From Niastella caeni (GTDB lineage Bacteria; Bacteroidota; Bacteroidia; Chitinophagales; Chitinophagaceae): DNA of 64,000 nucleotides. The notes below the pieces were generated by a model. The model was not told the DNA's origin. It saw only the letters and a list, made by a program, of their open reading frames with translations, and did no database searches. This document shows positions 41,341-50,537 of the stretch, one piece after another (positions within the stretch are counted from its first letter, which is position 1; each line of letters opens with the position of its first letter). The stretch is taken from positions 1 to 64,000 of the forward strand of contig NZ_STFF01000001.1 of the NCBI RefSeq assembly GCF_004834005.1, given 5' to 3'. Position numbers and translations under genes: made by a program.

Positions 41341-41387
41341 ATTGGACTACCGACTTTACACAAATCGGATGATAATCCCCATCCAAT
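41341..41387. promoter_or_regulatory. Possible MocR-binding half-sites in the divergent promoter
   Basis: ATTGGA (41341-41346) and TCCAAT (41382-41387) face each other across 35 bases in the 86-bp region between the MocR and PNPOx-like genes. A third AACCAAT lies at 41412-41418. MocR dimers bind spaced sites of this sort. The assignment is by position and symmetry only. Confidence 0.45.
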
Positions 41388-41419
41388 AAAGATACAATTT
41401 TGTAAAAAAACCAACCAAT

Positions 41420-42055
41420 ATGGCACCACAATCACACCTTATTCCCAGCAGATTGGCCAAAAGGGCCCATTATGATAAAGAAACGATCTACTCCATTTTG
41501 GATGAAGCCCTTTTTTGCACCGTCAGTTATGTGGCCGACAACAAACCTTTTTCTATGCCCACCGCTTTTGTACGGTACGAGAACAAACTGTACATCCACG
41601 GTTCTGTAGGCAGTCATTTCATTTGGGCATTGGAAAAAGGCGCACCGGTATGCATTTCGGTAACCCTGATCGATGCCCTGGTAGTTGCCAAATCGGCTTT
41701 CTCGCACTCAGTGAATTACCGGTCGGTAGTGTTGTTTTCGCAAGGAGAAAAGATAGAAGATGCCAATGTGAAATCAGCCGCGTTGGAATGGTTAACCAAT
41801 AAAATAGTGCCTAATAGCTGGAGTTATTTGCGGCCCATGAAGGAAAATGAAGTGAAAAAAACAACGGTACTGGCATTTGAGATCGATGAGGCTTCTGCCA
41901 AAGTGCGCACCGGGATGCCGAATGACGAGGAAGAAGACAAACCGCTGCCTATTTGGTCGGGCATTATTCCTATTGAAACAACCCGCCGCGATCCCGTACC
42001 GGATGACCTGAGCCGTGAGATACCGTTGCCCAAACATTTATTACCAATTATCTAA
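41420..42055 (+). CDS. Pyridoxamine-5'-phosphate-oxidase-like flavin protein (NimA-like)
   Basis: 211 residues. The split-barrel FMN-binding fold is indicated by YSILDEALFCTVSYVADNKP, FVRYENKLYIHGSVGSHFIW and CISVTLIDALVVAKSAFSHS. The protein is longer than NimA-type nitroreductases because of a C-terminal extension. PNPOx-like members reduce nitroimidazoles, bind FMN or heme, or act on pyridoxine. The divergent MocR regulator suggests a link to PLP metabolism or its sensing. Confidence 0.85.
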   Translation: MAPQSHLIPSRLAKRAHYDKETIYSILDEALFCTVSYVADNKPFSMPTAFVRYENKLYIHGSVGSHFIWALEKGAPVCISVTLIDALVVAKSAFSHSVNYRSVVLFSQGEKIEDANVKSAALEWLTNKIVPNSWSYLRPMKENEVKKTTVLAFEIDEASAKVRTGMPNDEEEDKPLPIWSGIIPIETTRRDPVPDDLSREIPLPKHLLPII

Positions 42056-42122
42056 TCCACACTTCATCGGTGACAAGTGGTGCTAATTGAAACATTTTTT
42101 GAAGCTTGTACTGATGAATAAA

Positions 42123-44531
42123 TCATTCGGTTTTTAAACTCACTACCGGATTTAACAACGCCGCTTTGATGGCCTGGTAGCTAACGGTTACCAGGGCGCC
42201 TGTCAAAGACAATACACCCGACAAGGTGAATACCCAGCCATCGATAGGAATGCGATAAGCAAAACCATCGAGCCAGCGCGTCATGGCCCACCAGGCAAAA
42301 GGCCAGGAAAGCACAATACCGGTTAGCACGAGGACCATAAAATCTTTTAATAGCAGAAAAGTTACGTTCGACACAGAGGCGCCGAGTACTTTGCGAATGC
42401 CTATCTCACGGGTGCGTAACTGGGTGCTGTAAGCAGAAAGTCCAAACAGGCCGAGGCAGGAAATGAAGATGACAAAAACGGCAAAGACTTTAAACACGCG
42501 GCTTAATTGATTCTCAGCTTCGTATAGCCGTTTCATTTTCTCATCGATAAACGTATAGGTGAAAGTGCTTTCTGGCGATAGTGATTTTATATTCGACTCC
42601 AGGAATTGCAGGGTTTTCGGCATTTGATGTGGTTGCACTTTCACCAGCAGGTAATTGGCCCGGTATGGATCATACTTTATTACAAGCGGCTCTACAGCGG
42701 AATGCAGGGATGCAAAATTGAAGTCTTTAATAACACCCACTATTTCGCCGGTATCCCGGTCAAGGATGAATTTTTTACCAATGGCATTTGTAAGACCATA
42801 CGCTTTTACAGTTGTTTCATTCAGAATAAATTCTTTATTCTTTATGTCGGGGAACTGATTCACAAAGTTCCGCCCTTCTTTTAAAGCGATCTTTAAAGTA
42901 GGTAATAGCCTGTTATCAGCCCACATTATACGGCAGGAAGGTTGATCATCCTCCGTTTCATTTGCCGGGAAGAACGGTTGCATACTGAAGCGATCGCCCG
43001 GAAGCGTTGATACCACGCTGAAATTACTGATAGCCGGATTCTTTTTTATATTGTTGATCAGGGCGCTGAAATGCTGCCACATAGAGCCGTACATGGTGAT
43101 GGCCACTACCTGTTCCTTATCAAACCCCATATTTTTATTATGGAAGAACCGCATTTGTTGGTATACGATGATGGTGCTGAAGATCATGAAGACAGACACG
43201 GCAAACTGAAAAATGATCAATCCCTTACGCACGAAGTTTAAGGAGAAACGGGTATCCTTCTTGCCCTTCATGGAATTAATGGGATTGAAATTGGCAACAA
43301 ACCACGCGGGATAACAACCCGCAAGCAGTCCGCAACACAAGATCAGGAGCAACAGCAGTGCAAGGTTCGACAAAGTAAACAATTCCTCAAAGCGAATGTC
43401 TTTTTCCGTGAGCCATGCATATAATGGCAAGGCAGCTTTAATGAGTAACAATGCCACAAGGGCCGACAGCATGGTGATTAAAAACGATTCTCCCATGAAC
43501 TGCCGGAGCAGTTGTTGTTTGGTTGCGCCGGCTACTTTTCGCAAACCAATTTCTTTCATTCGGTTAAACGCCAGCGCCGTAGAAATATTAATAAAATTCA
43601 CAGCCGCTACCAACAGAATGAATACCGCTATGATGGAAAAAATGTATACATACCTGATGTCGCTGTTGGCAGACATCTCCTTCTCCAGCTTTGAATGCAG
43701 ATGAATATCAGCAACTGGCTGCAAATGCAATTTGCGGGAAGTAAGTATCTCGTTCGGGGTTTCACCCGTTGGCTTATAAAAGCCCAGCATATAGTTGGGA
43801 AACCTTGCTTCCACCGTTGTCTTTGAGGCCTTTTCATTAAGCAACACATACGTATAAAAAGCAGACCAGGTCCTATTCTCCAAAGATCGCTGATCCTGGT
43901 ACTGTTGTATAGTAGGTATTGAAAGCAGGTAATCGAATTGCAAATGCGAAGGAAATGGAAATGATCTTACAACCCCTGTTACTGTAAACGGCACTTTGTT
44001 CAGGTCTTCCTGAATGACTTTGCCCACTGGATCTTCGTCACCAAAATATTTCCGGGCCATTTTTTCAGTAAGCACAATGCTATTGGTTGCTGACAAAGCT
44101 GTTTGCGCATTACCCCGGCTAAAGGGTATATCGAATATGTTGATGGCAGCTGCATCTGCGAAAAAACCGGCTTTCTCTTCAAACTTGTTTATCGTACCCT
44201 GCGTTGTTGCATAGCTAAATACCTGGAAAGGATATGGCCGGTAGAAGCGGGCCATTTTTTCTACCTGTGGAAAATAGCGCTGCATTTCAGCTCCAGCTGG
44301 AAAAGAGATGGGCGCCCAATGGCGTTCATTTTCGCCAATATTCTCTAAAGTGACCCTGAAAATTCGATCAGATTTTGTAAAACCTTTATCGTAGTTAATT
44401 TCATTTTTTATATGTAGAATAATGAGCAACGCGCACGCAATGCCCATGGAAAGTCCTGTAATATTAATGGCGGAAAAAGTTTTATTCTTCCATAAATGGC
44501 GCCAGGCAATTTTTATATAATTCAGGAACAT
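42123..44531 (-). CDS. FtsX/MacB-type ABC transporter permease
   Basis: 802 residues. An N-terminal helix at about 20-40 is followed by a MacB-type periplasmic domain (about 45-270) and three membrane helices (about 285-400). A second periplasmic part and a final FtsX core (LRTREIGIRKVLGASVSNVT, LLLKDFMVLVLTGIVLSWP) complete the duplicated layout of Bacteroidota exporters. The motif MKEIGLRKVAGATKQQLLRQ marks the first core. It works with an ATPase not present in the window, exporting lipids, peptides or drugs. It stands alone on the minus strand. Confidence 0.92.
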   Translation of the reverse strand: MFLNYIKIAWRHLWKNKTFSAINITGLSMGIACALLIILHIKNEINYDKGFTKSDRIFRVTLENIGENERHWAPISFPAGAEMQRYFPQVEKMARFYRPYPFQVFSYATTQGTINKFEEKAGFFADAAAINIFDIPFSRGNAQTALSATNSIVLTEKMARKYFGDEDPVGKVIQEDLNKVPFTVTGVVRSFPFPSHLQFDYLLSIPTIQQYQDQRSLENRTWSAFYTYVLLNEKASKTTVEARFPNYMLGFYKPTGETPNEILTSRKLHLQPVADIHLHSKLEKEMSANSDIRYVYIFSIIAVFILLVAAVNFINISTALAFNRMKEIGLRKVAGATKQQLLRQFMGESFLITMLSALVALLLIKAALPLYAWLTEKDIRFEELFTLSNLALLLLLILCCGLLAGCYPAWFVANFNPINSMKGKKDTRFSLNFVRKGLIIFQFAVSVFMIFSTIIVYQQMRFFHNKNMGFDKEQVVAITMYGSMWQHFSALINNIKKNPAISNFSVVSTLPGDRFSMQPFFPANETEDDQPSCRIMWADNRLLPTLKIALKEGRNFVNQFPDIKNKEFILNETTVKAYGLTNAIGKKFILDRDTGEIVGVIKDFNFASLHSAVEPLVIKYDPYRANYLLVKVQPHQMPKTLQFLESNIKSLSPESTFTYTFIDEKMKRLYEAENQLSRVFKVFAVFVIFISCLGLFGLSAYSTQLRTREIGIRKVLGASVSNVTFLLLKDFMVLVLTGIVLSWPFAWWAMTRWLDGFAYRIPIDGWVFTLSGVLSLTGALVTVSYQAIKAALLNPVVSLKTE

Positions 44532-44707
44532 ACAGCTAATTTAATCATTGGAGTGATCAGATTCAGCAATGACAATACCGCACATATTTACGGTATATTG
44601 ATCCAACAAAATGCCGGATTATCGGCACGTGCAAATCAACCTTTTACATGTATAGGTAAATTACAGTTGTCCGGTTTTGATACAACCACTGTTCAAAAAT
44701 GACGGAT

Positions 44708-45775
44708 TTATACTTTATTTGGGATCTGCTTAACTGACGGTTCTACAGCAGCCTGAGACACAGGTACCTTATTCCTTTGCCGGTATAAAATAAACCCATA
44801 GGCAAACATGGAAATGGCCACGATGGCTATCAGCACGCTCCATTTTTTATTGCTGTTATCAAGCGAGTGCTTGCTTTCGTTGTAGGAATCGATCGTTAAT
44901 AATTGATCGCCGTTTAACGTAAGACTATAGGTATATATGGTAGCCCATTGGTAATGTTTTTCGAAATAGCCCGGCACTTCTGTTTTCTTGATCTTGACCG
45001 CGTATTCATGCTTGAGGATCGACAGCTCAACCGCCGTGCCGCGGCCAGCGCCCTGCAGTCTTTTTACATTGATAGAATTAAAGCCTACGCCATCAATATG
45101 AAAATTGATGCCGGGGTATTCCAGTAAATACAATTGCATGTAACCATAGGCCTTTCTGCCAGATGGAGGTTTAATATCCGGCGGCATGCTGAGGCGTCCG
45201 CTGAGGGTGATCAGCTTGCTTCCATCGACTGACAACTCAGGCGAAATAACCGACTTGATGGTGAACCCTAACAGGAAGGAACCCGCGATCATCAGCACCA
45301 CGCCTACCCCTCTGTTCTCATAGCGGGAATGCCGGGTGATGGGAAGGTCAAACCTGCGTTTTATTTTCCATTTCAGCAGTTGCTGTATAACTTCTTCGTG
45401 ATTATTGATCAACGGTTCGGGCAATACCACATCTTCGTTGTTTGTTTTAATGATGATGTATTTGACCTGCTTACGTTCTGTTTCTGAAAATGCGGTAATA
45501 TCGTCTTTGTTGATAATACGGGAAGAAAAGCGCCATTTTATTTTTAGCTGGTCTTCGAAAATGTCAACTGCTTTAAAGCCCTGGATGGTCACCATCAGAA
45601 TGAAAAAGAAGAAAAGGGTTAAACTGGTAGCAGCAACCAGTACATCGATCTGCACATACCGGAACGCAAAGGCATGTCGAAATATAGAGAACGAAATGAC
45701 CGACATCATGCCTAGCAGGATCAGGATTAAAAGCCATTGCCGGTTGTTGAATTTACCTTTTGAAATTGCCGCCAT
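44708..45775 (-). CDS. Multi-pass membrane protein, unknown function
   Basis: 355 residues from MAAISKGKFNNRQWLLILIL; the upstream start would add 20 residues of another frame-like composition. Helices lie at about 12-30, 38-60, 150-170 and 318-336. Between them, FEDQLKIKWRFSSRIINKDD resembles a PH-like domain of membrane proteins and SGRLSMPPDIKPPSGRKAYG has no known match. No family can be named. It is a single-gene unit. Confidence 0.6.
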   Translation of the reverse strand: MAAISKGKFNNRQWLLILILLGMMSVISFSIFRHAFAFRYVQIDVLVAATSLTLFFFFILMVTIQGFKAVDIFEDQLKIKWRFSSRIINKDDITAFSETERKQVKYIIIKTNNEDVVLPEPLINNHEEVIQQLLKWKIKRRFDLPITRHSRYENRGVGVVLMIAGSFLLGFTIKSVISPELSVDGSKLITLSGRLSMPPDIKPPSGRKAYGYMQLYLLEYPGINFHIDGVGFNSINVKRLQGAGRGTAVELSILKHEYAVKIKKTEVPGYFEKHYQWATIYTYSLTLNGDQLLTIDSYNESKHSLDNSNKKWSVLIAIVAISMFAYGFILYRQRNKVPVSQAAVEPSVKQIPNKV

Positions 45776-45849
45776 GGTTGTAATGTATATTATCCCCTTT
45801 GTATATAAGTAAGAAAGATAGAAAAAAATTGTCAAGGTGGATAAAATAC

Positions 45850-45950
45850 ATGAGGAAGCTAGTGGCTAGTAGTAAATAGCCAGTGGAGGGCTTGCTTTTC
45901 ACCCCTGCCATTCCCTGCCTTTACCACTCGCCACTAGCTACTAATTACAT
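45850..45950. repeat. Imperfect inverted low-complexity repeat (CTAGTGGCTAGTAG words)
   Basis: GAAGCTAGTGGCTAGTAG (about 45852-45869) and CCACTAGCTACTAA (about 45931-45944) can pair across 60 bases. No gene. The word content is unlike that of other spacers in the window. Confidence 0.5.
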
Positions 45951-45959
45951 GCTATTTTC

Positions 45960-47354
45960 CTACTTTACAAAACGTCTTGTTGCTAACTTTCCCTGCTGCA
46001 TATATACCATCACATACACCCCGGGCGTCAATGACGAGATATTTATCCGGTTCGAAATGGGTCGAACAGTCATCACCTGCTGGCCTTTGATATCATAGAT
46101 CCGTACGGGAATACCGGCCAGGTTAGACCCTTCAAAAAACTTAATTTCCTGTTGACCGGGCATGCTGGAGATTGCGTTGTCAGTTGCCGGCATATTTTGC
46201 ACGCGGGCAGCACTGGTCACCGATGCACTATTGATCCTTATGGATGATACCTTATCGTTCCAGCCATCATCTACCAGGCAGCCATCGCTGGCAGTTTTGC
46301 TGAGCGTGGCGCCTGCAAAATTATCATCCCAATACAAGGTGACCGAGTAACCGGGCTGCACGGTAAGGGAAGAAATATCATCATTTAAAATACCATATGA
46401 AATGAGTTGAGAAAGTGTGTAACTGCCAACTGCCAGGGTTACCGCATAGCCTGTGTAATTGCAATCTTTGTAAAAAGTAGCCGCCGGATTATTTACACCA
46501 CCACCGCCAAACACGTTGTTGATGGCCGCGGCATACGCCTCTGTGCCGGTTGTATTATCAAAATCATCATACAACCACATAAAGCCACCGTCAACGCCAC
46601 AATTATTCCGCCAGGTGGTTAACTGACTTTGCACCTGGCTGGTTGTTTTCTCCTGGTCCCACAAGCCGGCGTACACCGGAATATTACCGAAATTCCAGTT
46701 ACAGGGATTATTTCCCGCACCACCGGCATAGCATTGCAGGTCTACCCGGTCAACAGTGCCCGGGCGCTGGTTATTGGTATTGGCGGCTACGCTGGTCCAG
46801 AAGGAAGCAGCCGTATATGGCACCAGCGAGACCTTAAATCCCAAACCACCCAGCATTACGGCCAACGCAGTGGCCGAGCTAACATCATACGTACTTTCAT
46901 CATCAAAGCCAATGGCATCAACGGCAGGAAAAGTGCATTTCAATGCCTGGAAGTTACGGTACAGGATACTGGTAGCACCTGTGCCCTGCGCATTGATCAG
47001 GTTCCTGATATTGGCAAAGGTGGAAGAACCCCAGGCGCTCAAACAAAACTCCAACCGGTTAATGGTGGTGGGCGCTGATTTCAGCGAAGCAATGTCACTT
47101 GCAAAATTGGGGTAACTGCCTGCGCCAACATATGTTCCATTTTGAACGAGCGGAAATTCGGCATTGAAATTAAAATTGCCGCCTGCATCGATGTGGATCG
47201 TCCATACCACTACACAGGTATAGCCGGAGCCTTTTAATTCACTGATGGAATAGCTGCGGTTCTTGTAGACTGGCCCGCCGGCGTATATACCTGAGTTGGC
47301 GAGTGCGCTTTGCACAATGCAGCTTAGTAAACATATATAAATAAGTTGTTTCAT
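45960..47354 (-). CDS. Secreted protein: GH18-like N-terminus, beta/gamma-crystallin domain, T9SS sorting domain
   Basis: 464 residues. A signal peptide (1-19) leads to an N-terminal TIM-barrel-like domain (residues 22-280) with GYTCVVVWTIHIDAGGNFNF, INRLEFCLSAWG, DAIGFDDEST and VDRVDLQCYAGG. The AIGFDDE stretch resembles the acidic catalytic end of GH18-type chitinases but lacks the exact DxxDxDxE. Residues 290-380 form a beta/gamma-crystallin domain (FYKDCNYTGYAVTLAVGSYT, DISSLTVQPGYSVTLYWDDN). A Por-type sorting domain ends the protein. Its neighbour has the same length and C-terminal half. Chitinase activity is possible but unproven. Confidence 0.8.
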   Translation of the reverse strand: MKQLIYICLLSCIVQSALANSGIYAGGPVYKNRSYSISELKGSGYTCVVVWTIHIDAGGNFNFNAEFPLVQNGTYVGAGSYPNFASDIASLKSAPTTINRLEFCLSAWGSSTFANIRNLINAQGTGATSILYRNFQALKCTFPAVDAIGFDDESTYDVSSATALAVMLGGLGFKVSLVPYTAASFWTSVAANTNNQRPGTVDRVDLQCYAGGAGNNPCNWNFGNIPVYAGLWDQEKTTSQVQSQLTTWRNNCGVDGGFMWLYDDFDNTTGTEAYAAAINNVFGGGGVNNPAATFYKDCNYTGYAVTLAVGSYTLSQLISYGILNDDISSLTVQPGYSVTLYWDDNFAGATLSKTASDGCLVDDGWNDKVSSIRINSASVTSAARVQNMPATDNAISSMPGQQEIKFFEGSNLAGIPVRIYDIKGQQVMTVRPISNRINISSLTPGVYVMVYMQQGKLATRRFVK

Positions 47355-47452
47355 AGTTCATAGTTTTAAGTTCGTTAGTTCATGCCTTCGTGAGTTATTG
47401 AGTTAGTAGTTCACACTTAACTAATGAACCTACTAACTCAATAACATAATAA

Positions 47453-48847
47453 TTAATTCTTCACAAATCGCTTCGTGATCGTTTTAGAATTATTCGTCAT
47501 CACCAAAGTATATACGCCCGAATTGAGTTTGGAGACATCGATATTGTTTGTTGTTGAACGGGTACATAATACTTCTCTTCCCATTACATCTAATATTCTT
47601 ATCGTTGCGCCCGATAGCGGTTGCATGGTACCGAACCGTAACTCATTCATAACCGGGTTGGGATAAATGATCAATTGTTTGTCAACTGGTAAAGTAGTTG
47701 CGGTTCTTGCGGTAGCCGCGCCGGTAGCAGTTATCCTGACCGAAGATGCTCTATCATTGAAACCGTTAGCCACCAAACAGTTGTTATCGGCCGTGAGGGT
47801 AAGTGAAGTACCACCAAAATTATCATCCCAGAATAGTTGCACCTGGTAACCGCTGCGCACTTTAACAGAAGAAAGATCGTCATTCAATACACCCAGGTTT
47901 AGCAACTGGCTCAATGTATAATCACCAACTCCCAATGCAGTGACATAGCCACCATAATTGCAATCCTTATAAACACTTACTACGCCGGTGCCATAAGCAA
48001 AGGGGAAATCAATACGCGCCTGGTTGAATTGCGATTCGAAAGTGGTAGTCCAGCCAAAGGCGGAAGTAGCCAGGGGTTTCAAGCTGACACCTGCGGCGCC
48101 GCTCCAGAAGTGAATGAATTCACCCCAGTTCATATCACGGGCATAGCTATTGCCATTTTTGGGGAAATGTTGGGCAAGCATTGTAAAGAAGCGGTTCAGC
48201 ACCTGTGTGCCACCATAATTATTATAAATGGGATAGAACCAATCGCGGAACCAATGGGTGCCGGCGACGGGAAAAGTAGCGGTACTGCTTTGCATCTGGT
48301 TATACCAACGAGTGGCTTCACTGGTTTTGCCTAAGGCCAGGTACACATCATAAATAAAGATCTCGGCCCATTTGCTATCGCCCCAAATAGGAAAAGCCGG
48401 TGAACCATGTATGCCCTTGCTGGCGCCCTCAACAATATGCGCCACTTCATGGGTTACAATATCCAGGTCGCCACCGGTGCCGCTTGTCCATGGGCCCGGG
48501 CCAACATCAATTACATTACGGTTATCGTGACTGGCATCGAAATACGTGGATGGATGACCACCACTGTATTTATTGGTATGAAAGATAGCAAACAGGTGCT
48601 GATCATTGCCAAAACTGCCATATACATTCTTTGTATATCGCCACACATCGCCCACAAAAGTGTATGGCCAGGTAACAGCAGCACTGACGTCATTGTCGTA
48701 ATACACCGCAAGATCATTGTCGTAAAATTTGCGATTGAGCAACTGGTTGTGTTCAAACCAATGCTCCTGCCAGGTAGCCGGCGGCGTTTGCGCGGTTACA
48801 GTTTGCACAATAATTGTAAGCAGGAGAGTGTAGATTGTTTGTTTCAT
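47453..48847 (-). CDS. Secreted zinc metallopeptidase-like protein with crystallin and T9SS domains
   Basis: 464 residues. A signal peptide (1-19) is followed by a peptidase-like domain (20-280) with the zinc motif HEVAH in VTHEVAHIVEG, a downstream KWAEIFIYDVYL and repeated Trp. This matches basic-secretory-protein/M-like peptidases. Residues 292-380 hold a crystallin domain (VYKDCNYGGYVTALGVGDYT, DLSSVKVRSGYQVQLFWDDN) closely related to that of the neighbour. The sorting domain (IYPNPVMNELRFGTMQ, LNSGVYTLVMTN) follows. The pair seems to be one secreted scaffold carrying two different enzyme domains. Confidence 0.85.
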   Translation of the reverse strand: MKQTIYTLLLTIIVQTVTAQTPPATWQEHWFEHNQLLNRKFYDNDLAVYYDNDVSAAVTWPYTFVGDVWRYTKNVYGSFGNDQHLFAIFHTNKYSGGHPSTYFDASHDNRNVIDVGPGPWTSGTGGDLDIVTHEVAHIVEGASKGIHGSPAFPIWGDSKWAEIFIYDVYLALGKTSEATRWYNQMQSSTATFPVAGTHWFRDWFYPIYNNYGGTQVLNRFFTMLAQHFPKNGNSYARDMNWGEFIHFWSGAAGVSLKPLATSAFGWTTTFESQFNQARIDFPFAYGTGVVSVYKDCNYGGYVTALGVGDYTLSQLLNLGVLNDDLSSVKVRSGYQVQLFWDDNFGGTSLTLTADNNCLVANGFNDRASSVRITATGAATARTATTLPVDKQLIIYPNPVMNELRFGTMQPLSGATIRILDVMGREVLCTRSTTNNIDVSKLNSGVYTLVMTNNSKTITKRFVKN

Positions 48848-49167
48848 AGTATGGTTTTAGTTTAAACAATAGATTACCTATGCCCCTTATTACGGGCGCA
48901 GCATATTAGCACAATACAAAAAAGTTGATCCAGTCTGTACGGGGAGTTGTACGACTTATCTTTTAAATGAAGAAGGTAGCCTTTCTATACTATCTCGTAT
49001 AGGCATACTAATTTACCTTGTTTAGCAAGTACGGGCCAACAGGAAGTTACCCGGGCGGGAAATATTTTATTCACATGAGTGAGATCCTATATATTTTCAG
49101 CCTTCAGGAATAAAAGCCTTCTGCCTTCCACTTCAATACTCAACATTCGTAATTTAATATTCGACGT
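48848..49167. other. Spacer between the crystallin-domain genes and the eCIS locus
   Basis: No gene in 320 bases. The part at 49125-49165 contains AACATTCGTAATTTAATATTC, the same word family as the spacer at 57660. No terminator for the AAA+ gene was recognised. Confidence 0.45.
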
Positions 49168-50523
49168 TCAAAACGACTTATCTTCCTTCAGGTATTCTTT
49201 CCTTACACCATCGATCAGATCTTTCTGACAAATAACGCCATTGTTGCGGGCATAGGTTTGCAGAGTAGCGTATTGAACGGCATTTAAAATACTGGCGCCA
49301 CTGATCTCGTATTGTTTGGCCAGTTCTTCGAGTTTGATATCGGCATGCCGTTCCAAGTTAGCAGGCATCGATCGTTGCCATAATAACAACCGCTCCGCTG
49401 AATTGGGCATGGGAAAATGTATGAGGGAATGAAAACGCCGTAAAAAGGCTTCATCAAGATTACTCTTAAAGTTGGTAGCGAGAATAAGCAGTCCGGGATA
49501 ATCTTCTACCCGCTGCAACAAATAACTTACTTCCTGGTTGGCATATTTATCATGCGCGCTTTGCATATTGGTACGCTTTCCAAAGAGCGCGTCTGCTTCG
49601 TCAAAGAACAAGATCCAGTTCTTGGTTTCCGCTTTTTTGAATACACTTTCGAGGTTCTTCTCCGTTTCACCAATATATTTACTTACCACCTGCGACAGAT
49701 CAACTCTATATACATCTTTTTGAAACTGCTTACCGAGCAATGCCGCGGTAAGCGTTTTACCGGTACCGGAAGGACCATAGAACAACACGCGGTACCCCGG
49801 TTTTATCTTTCGCTTCAGGTTCTCATCTTCATTAAACTTATGATGCAGTTGCAACCAACTGCTGATCTCATTAACATAGTTTCTTGTTTGCTGGTTCAAC
49901 ACCACATCTTCCCAGATCATGTTGGTAGTAATGCGGCGGGCGGGGAAATCGAGCCCGAAACGCGGCACGGTTTCTTTATCAAGCAATATCTTATCTATCC
50001 AATCCTGCGCCATCACGATGCGGCCGCTCATAACCGGTTCGCCCTCTTTAACCGGTTCCAGCCATAAAATACCATGGCGATAAAAGAAATGATCTTCACT
50101 GAACAGTTGGTGTATTTGCAAACGCTGTTCAATAGCTGTTCCAGCTAAAATGAATTGAACCGTTTCGCCCGTAGGTAAAATACTGCGATGATTGCTTCCC
50201 TTCACGCCGCCAAACTCGGCAAAGTCGCCGCCATTGGGCAGGTGCTCTGCAATGATGGATTCAAAAAAACTGGGCTGCACATGCGGCACCAGGGATAATA
50301 ACAACGTGATCCACTCTTCTGCAGAAATTTCAGCAGGCAGTGATTTGATGATCTCTTCCCTGATAAGCTGATCACCGAAAGTCTCAGCCAGCCATTTATC
50401 CAGTACAAGGGAATGCTGGTTAAAATGCGTTTGCATTCTATGCACTATGATCTGTCGCAGATCGTTCAGCGCGGCTTCTATTCCAAATGATGGAGCGGTA
50501 TGTTTGTGGAGCGGGTAAAGCAT
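49168..50523 (-). CDS. eCIS-associated AAA+ ATPase (Afp15-like)
   Basis: 451 residues from the ATG at 50521-50523 (MLYPLHKHTAPSFG). The N-terminal 200 residues are a helical eCIS-ATPase lead. Residues about 200-370 form the AAA+ core with Walker A GPSGTGKT, Walker B ILFFDEADALFGKR and LRRFHSLIHFP near the sensor region. These ATPases are a marker of extracellular contractile injection systems and are thought to act in assembly or sheath recycling. It is the last gene of the operon, 14 bp behind the DUF4157 gene. Confidence 0.88.
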   Translation of the reverse strand: MLYPLHKHTAPSFGIEAALNDLRQIIVHRMQTHFNQHSLVLDKWLAETFGDQLIREEIIKSLPAEISAEEWITLLLSLVPHVQPSFFESIIAEHLPNGGDFAEFGGVKGSNHRSILPTGETVQFILAGTAIEQRLQIHQLFSEDHFFYRHGILWLEPVKEGEPVMSGRIVMAQDWIDKILLDKETVPRFGLDFPARRITTNMIWEDVVLNQQTRNYVNEISSWLQLHHKFNEDENLKRKIKPGYRVLFYGPSGTGKTLTAALLGKQFQKDVYRVDLSQVVSKYIGETEKNLESVFKKAETKNWILFFDEADALFGKRTNMQSAHDKYANQEVSYLLQRVEDYPGLLILATNFKSNLDEAFLRRFHSLIHFPMPNSAERLLLWQRSMPANLERHADIKLEELAKQYEISGASILNAVQYATLQTYARNNGVICQKDLIDGVRKEYLKEDKSF

Positions 50524-50537
50524 ATTGGTCAATTATT

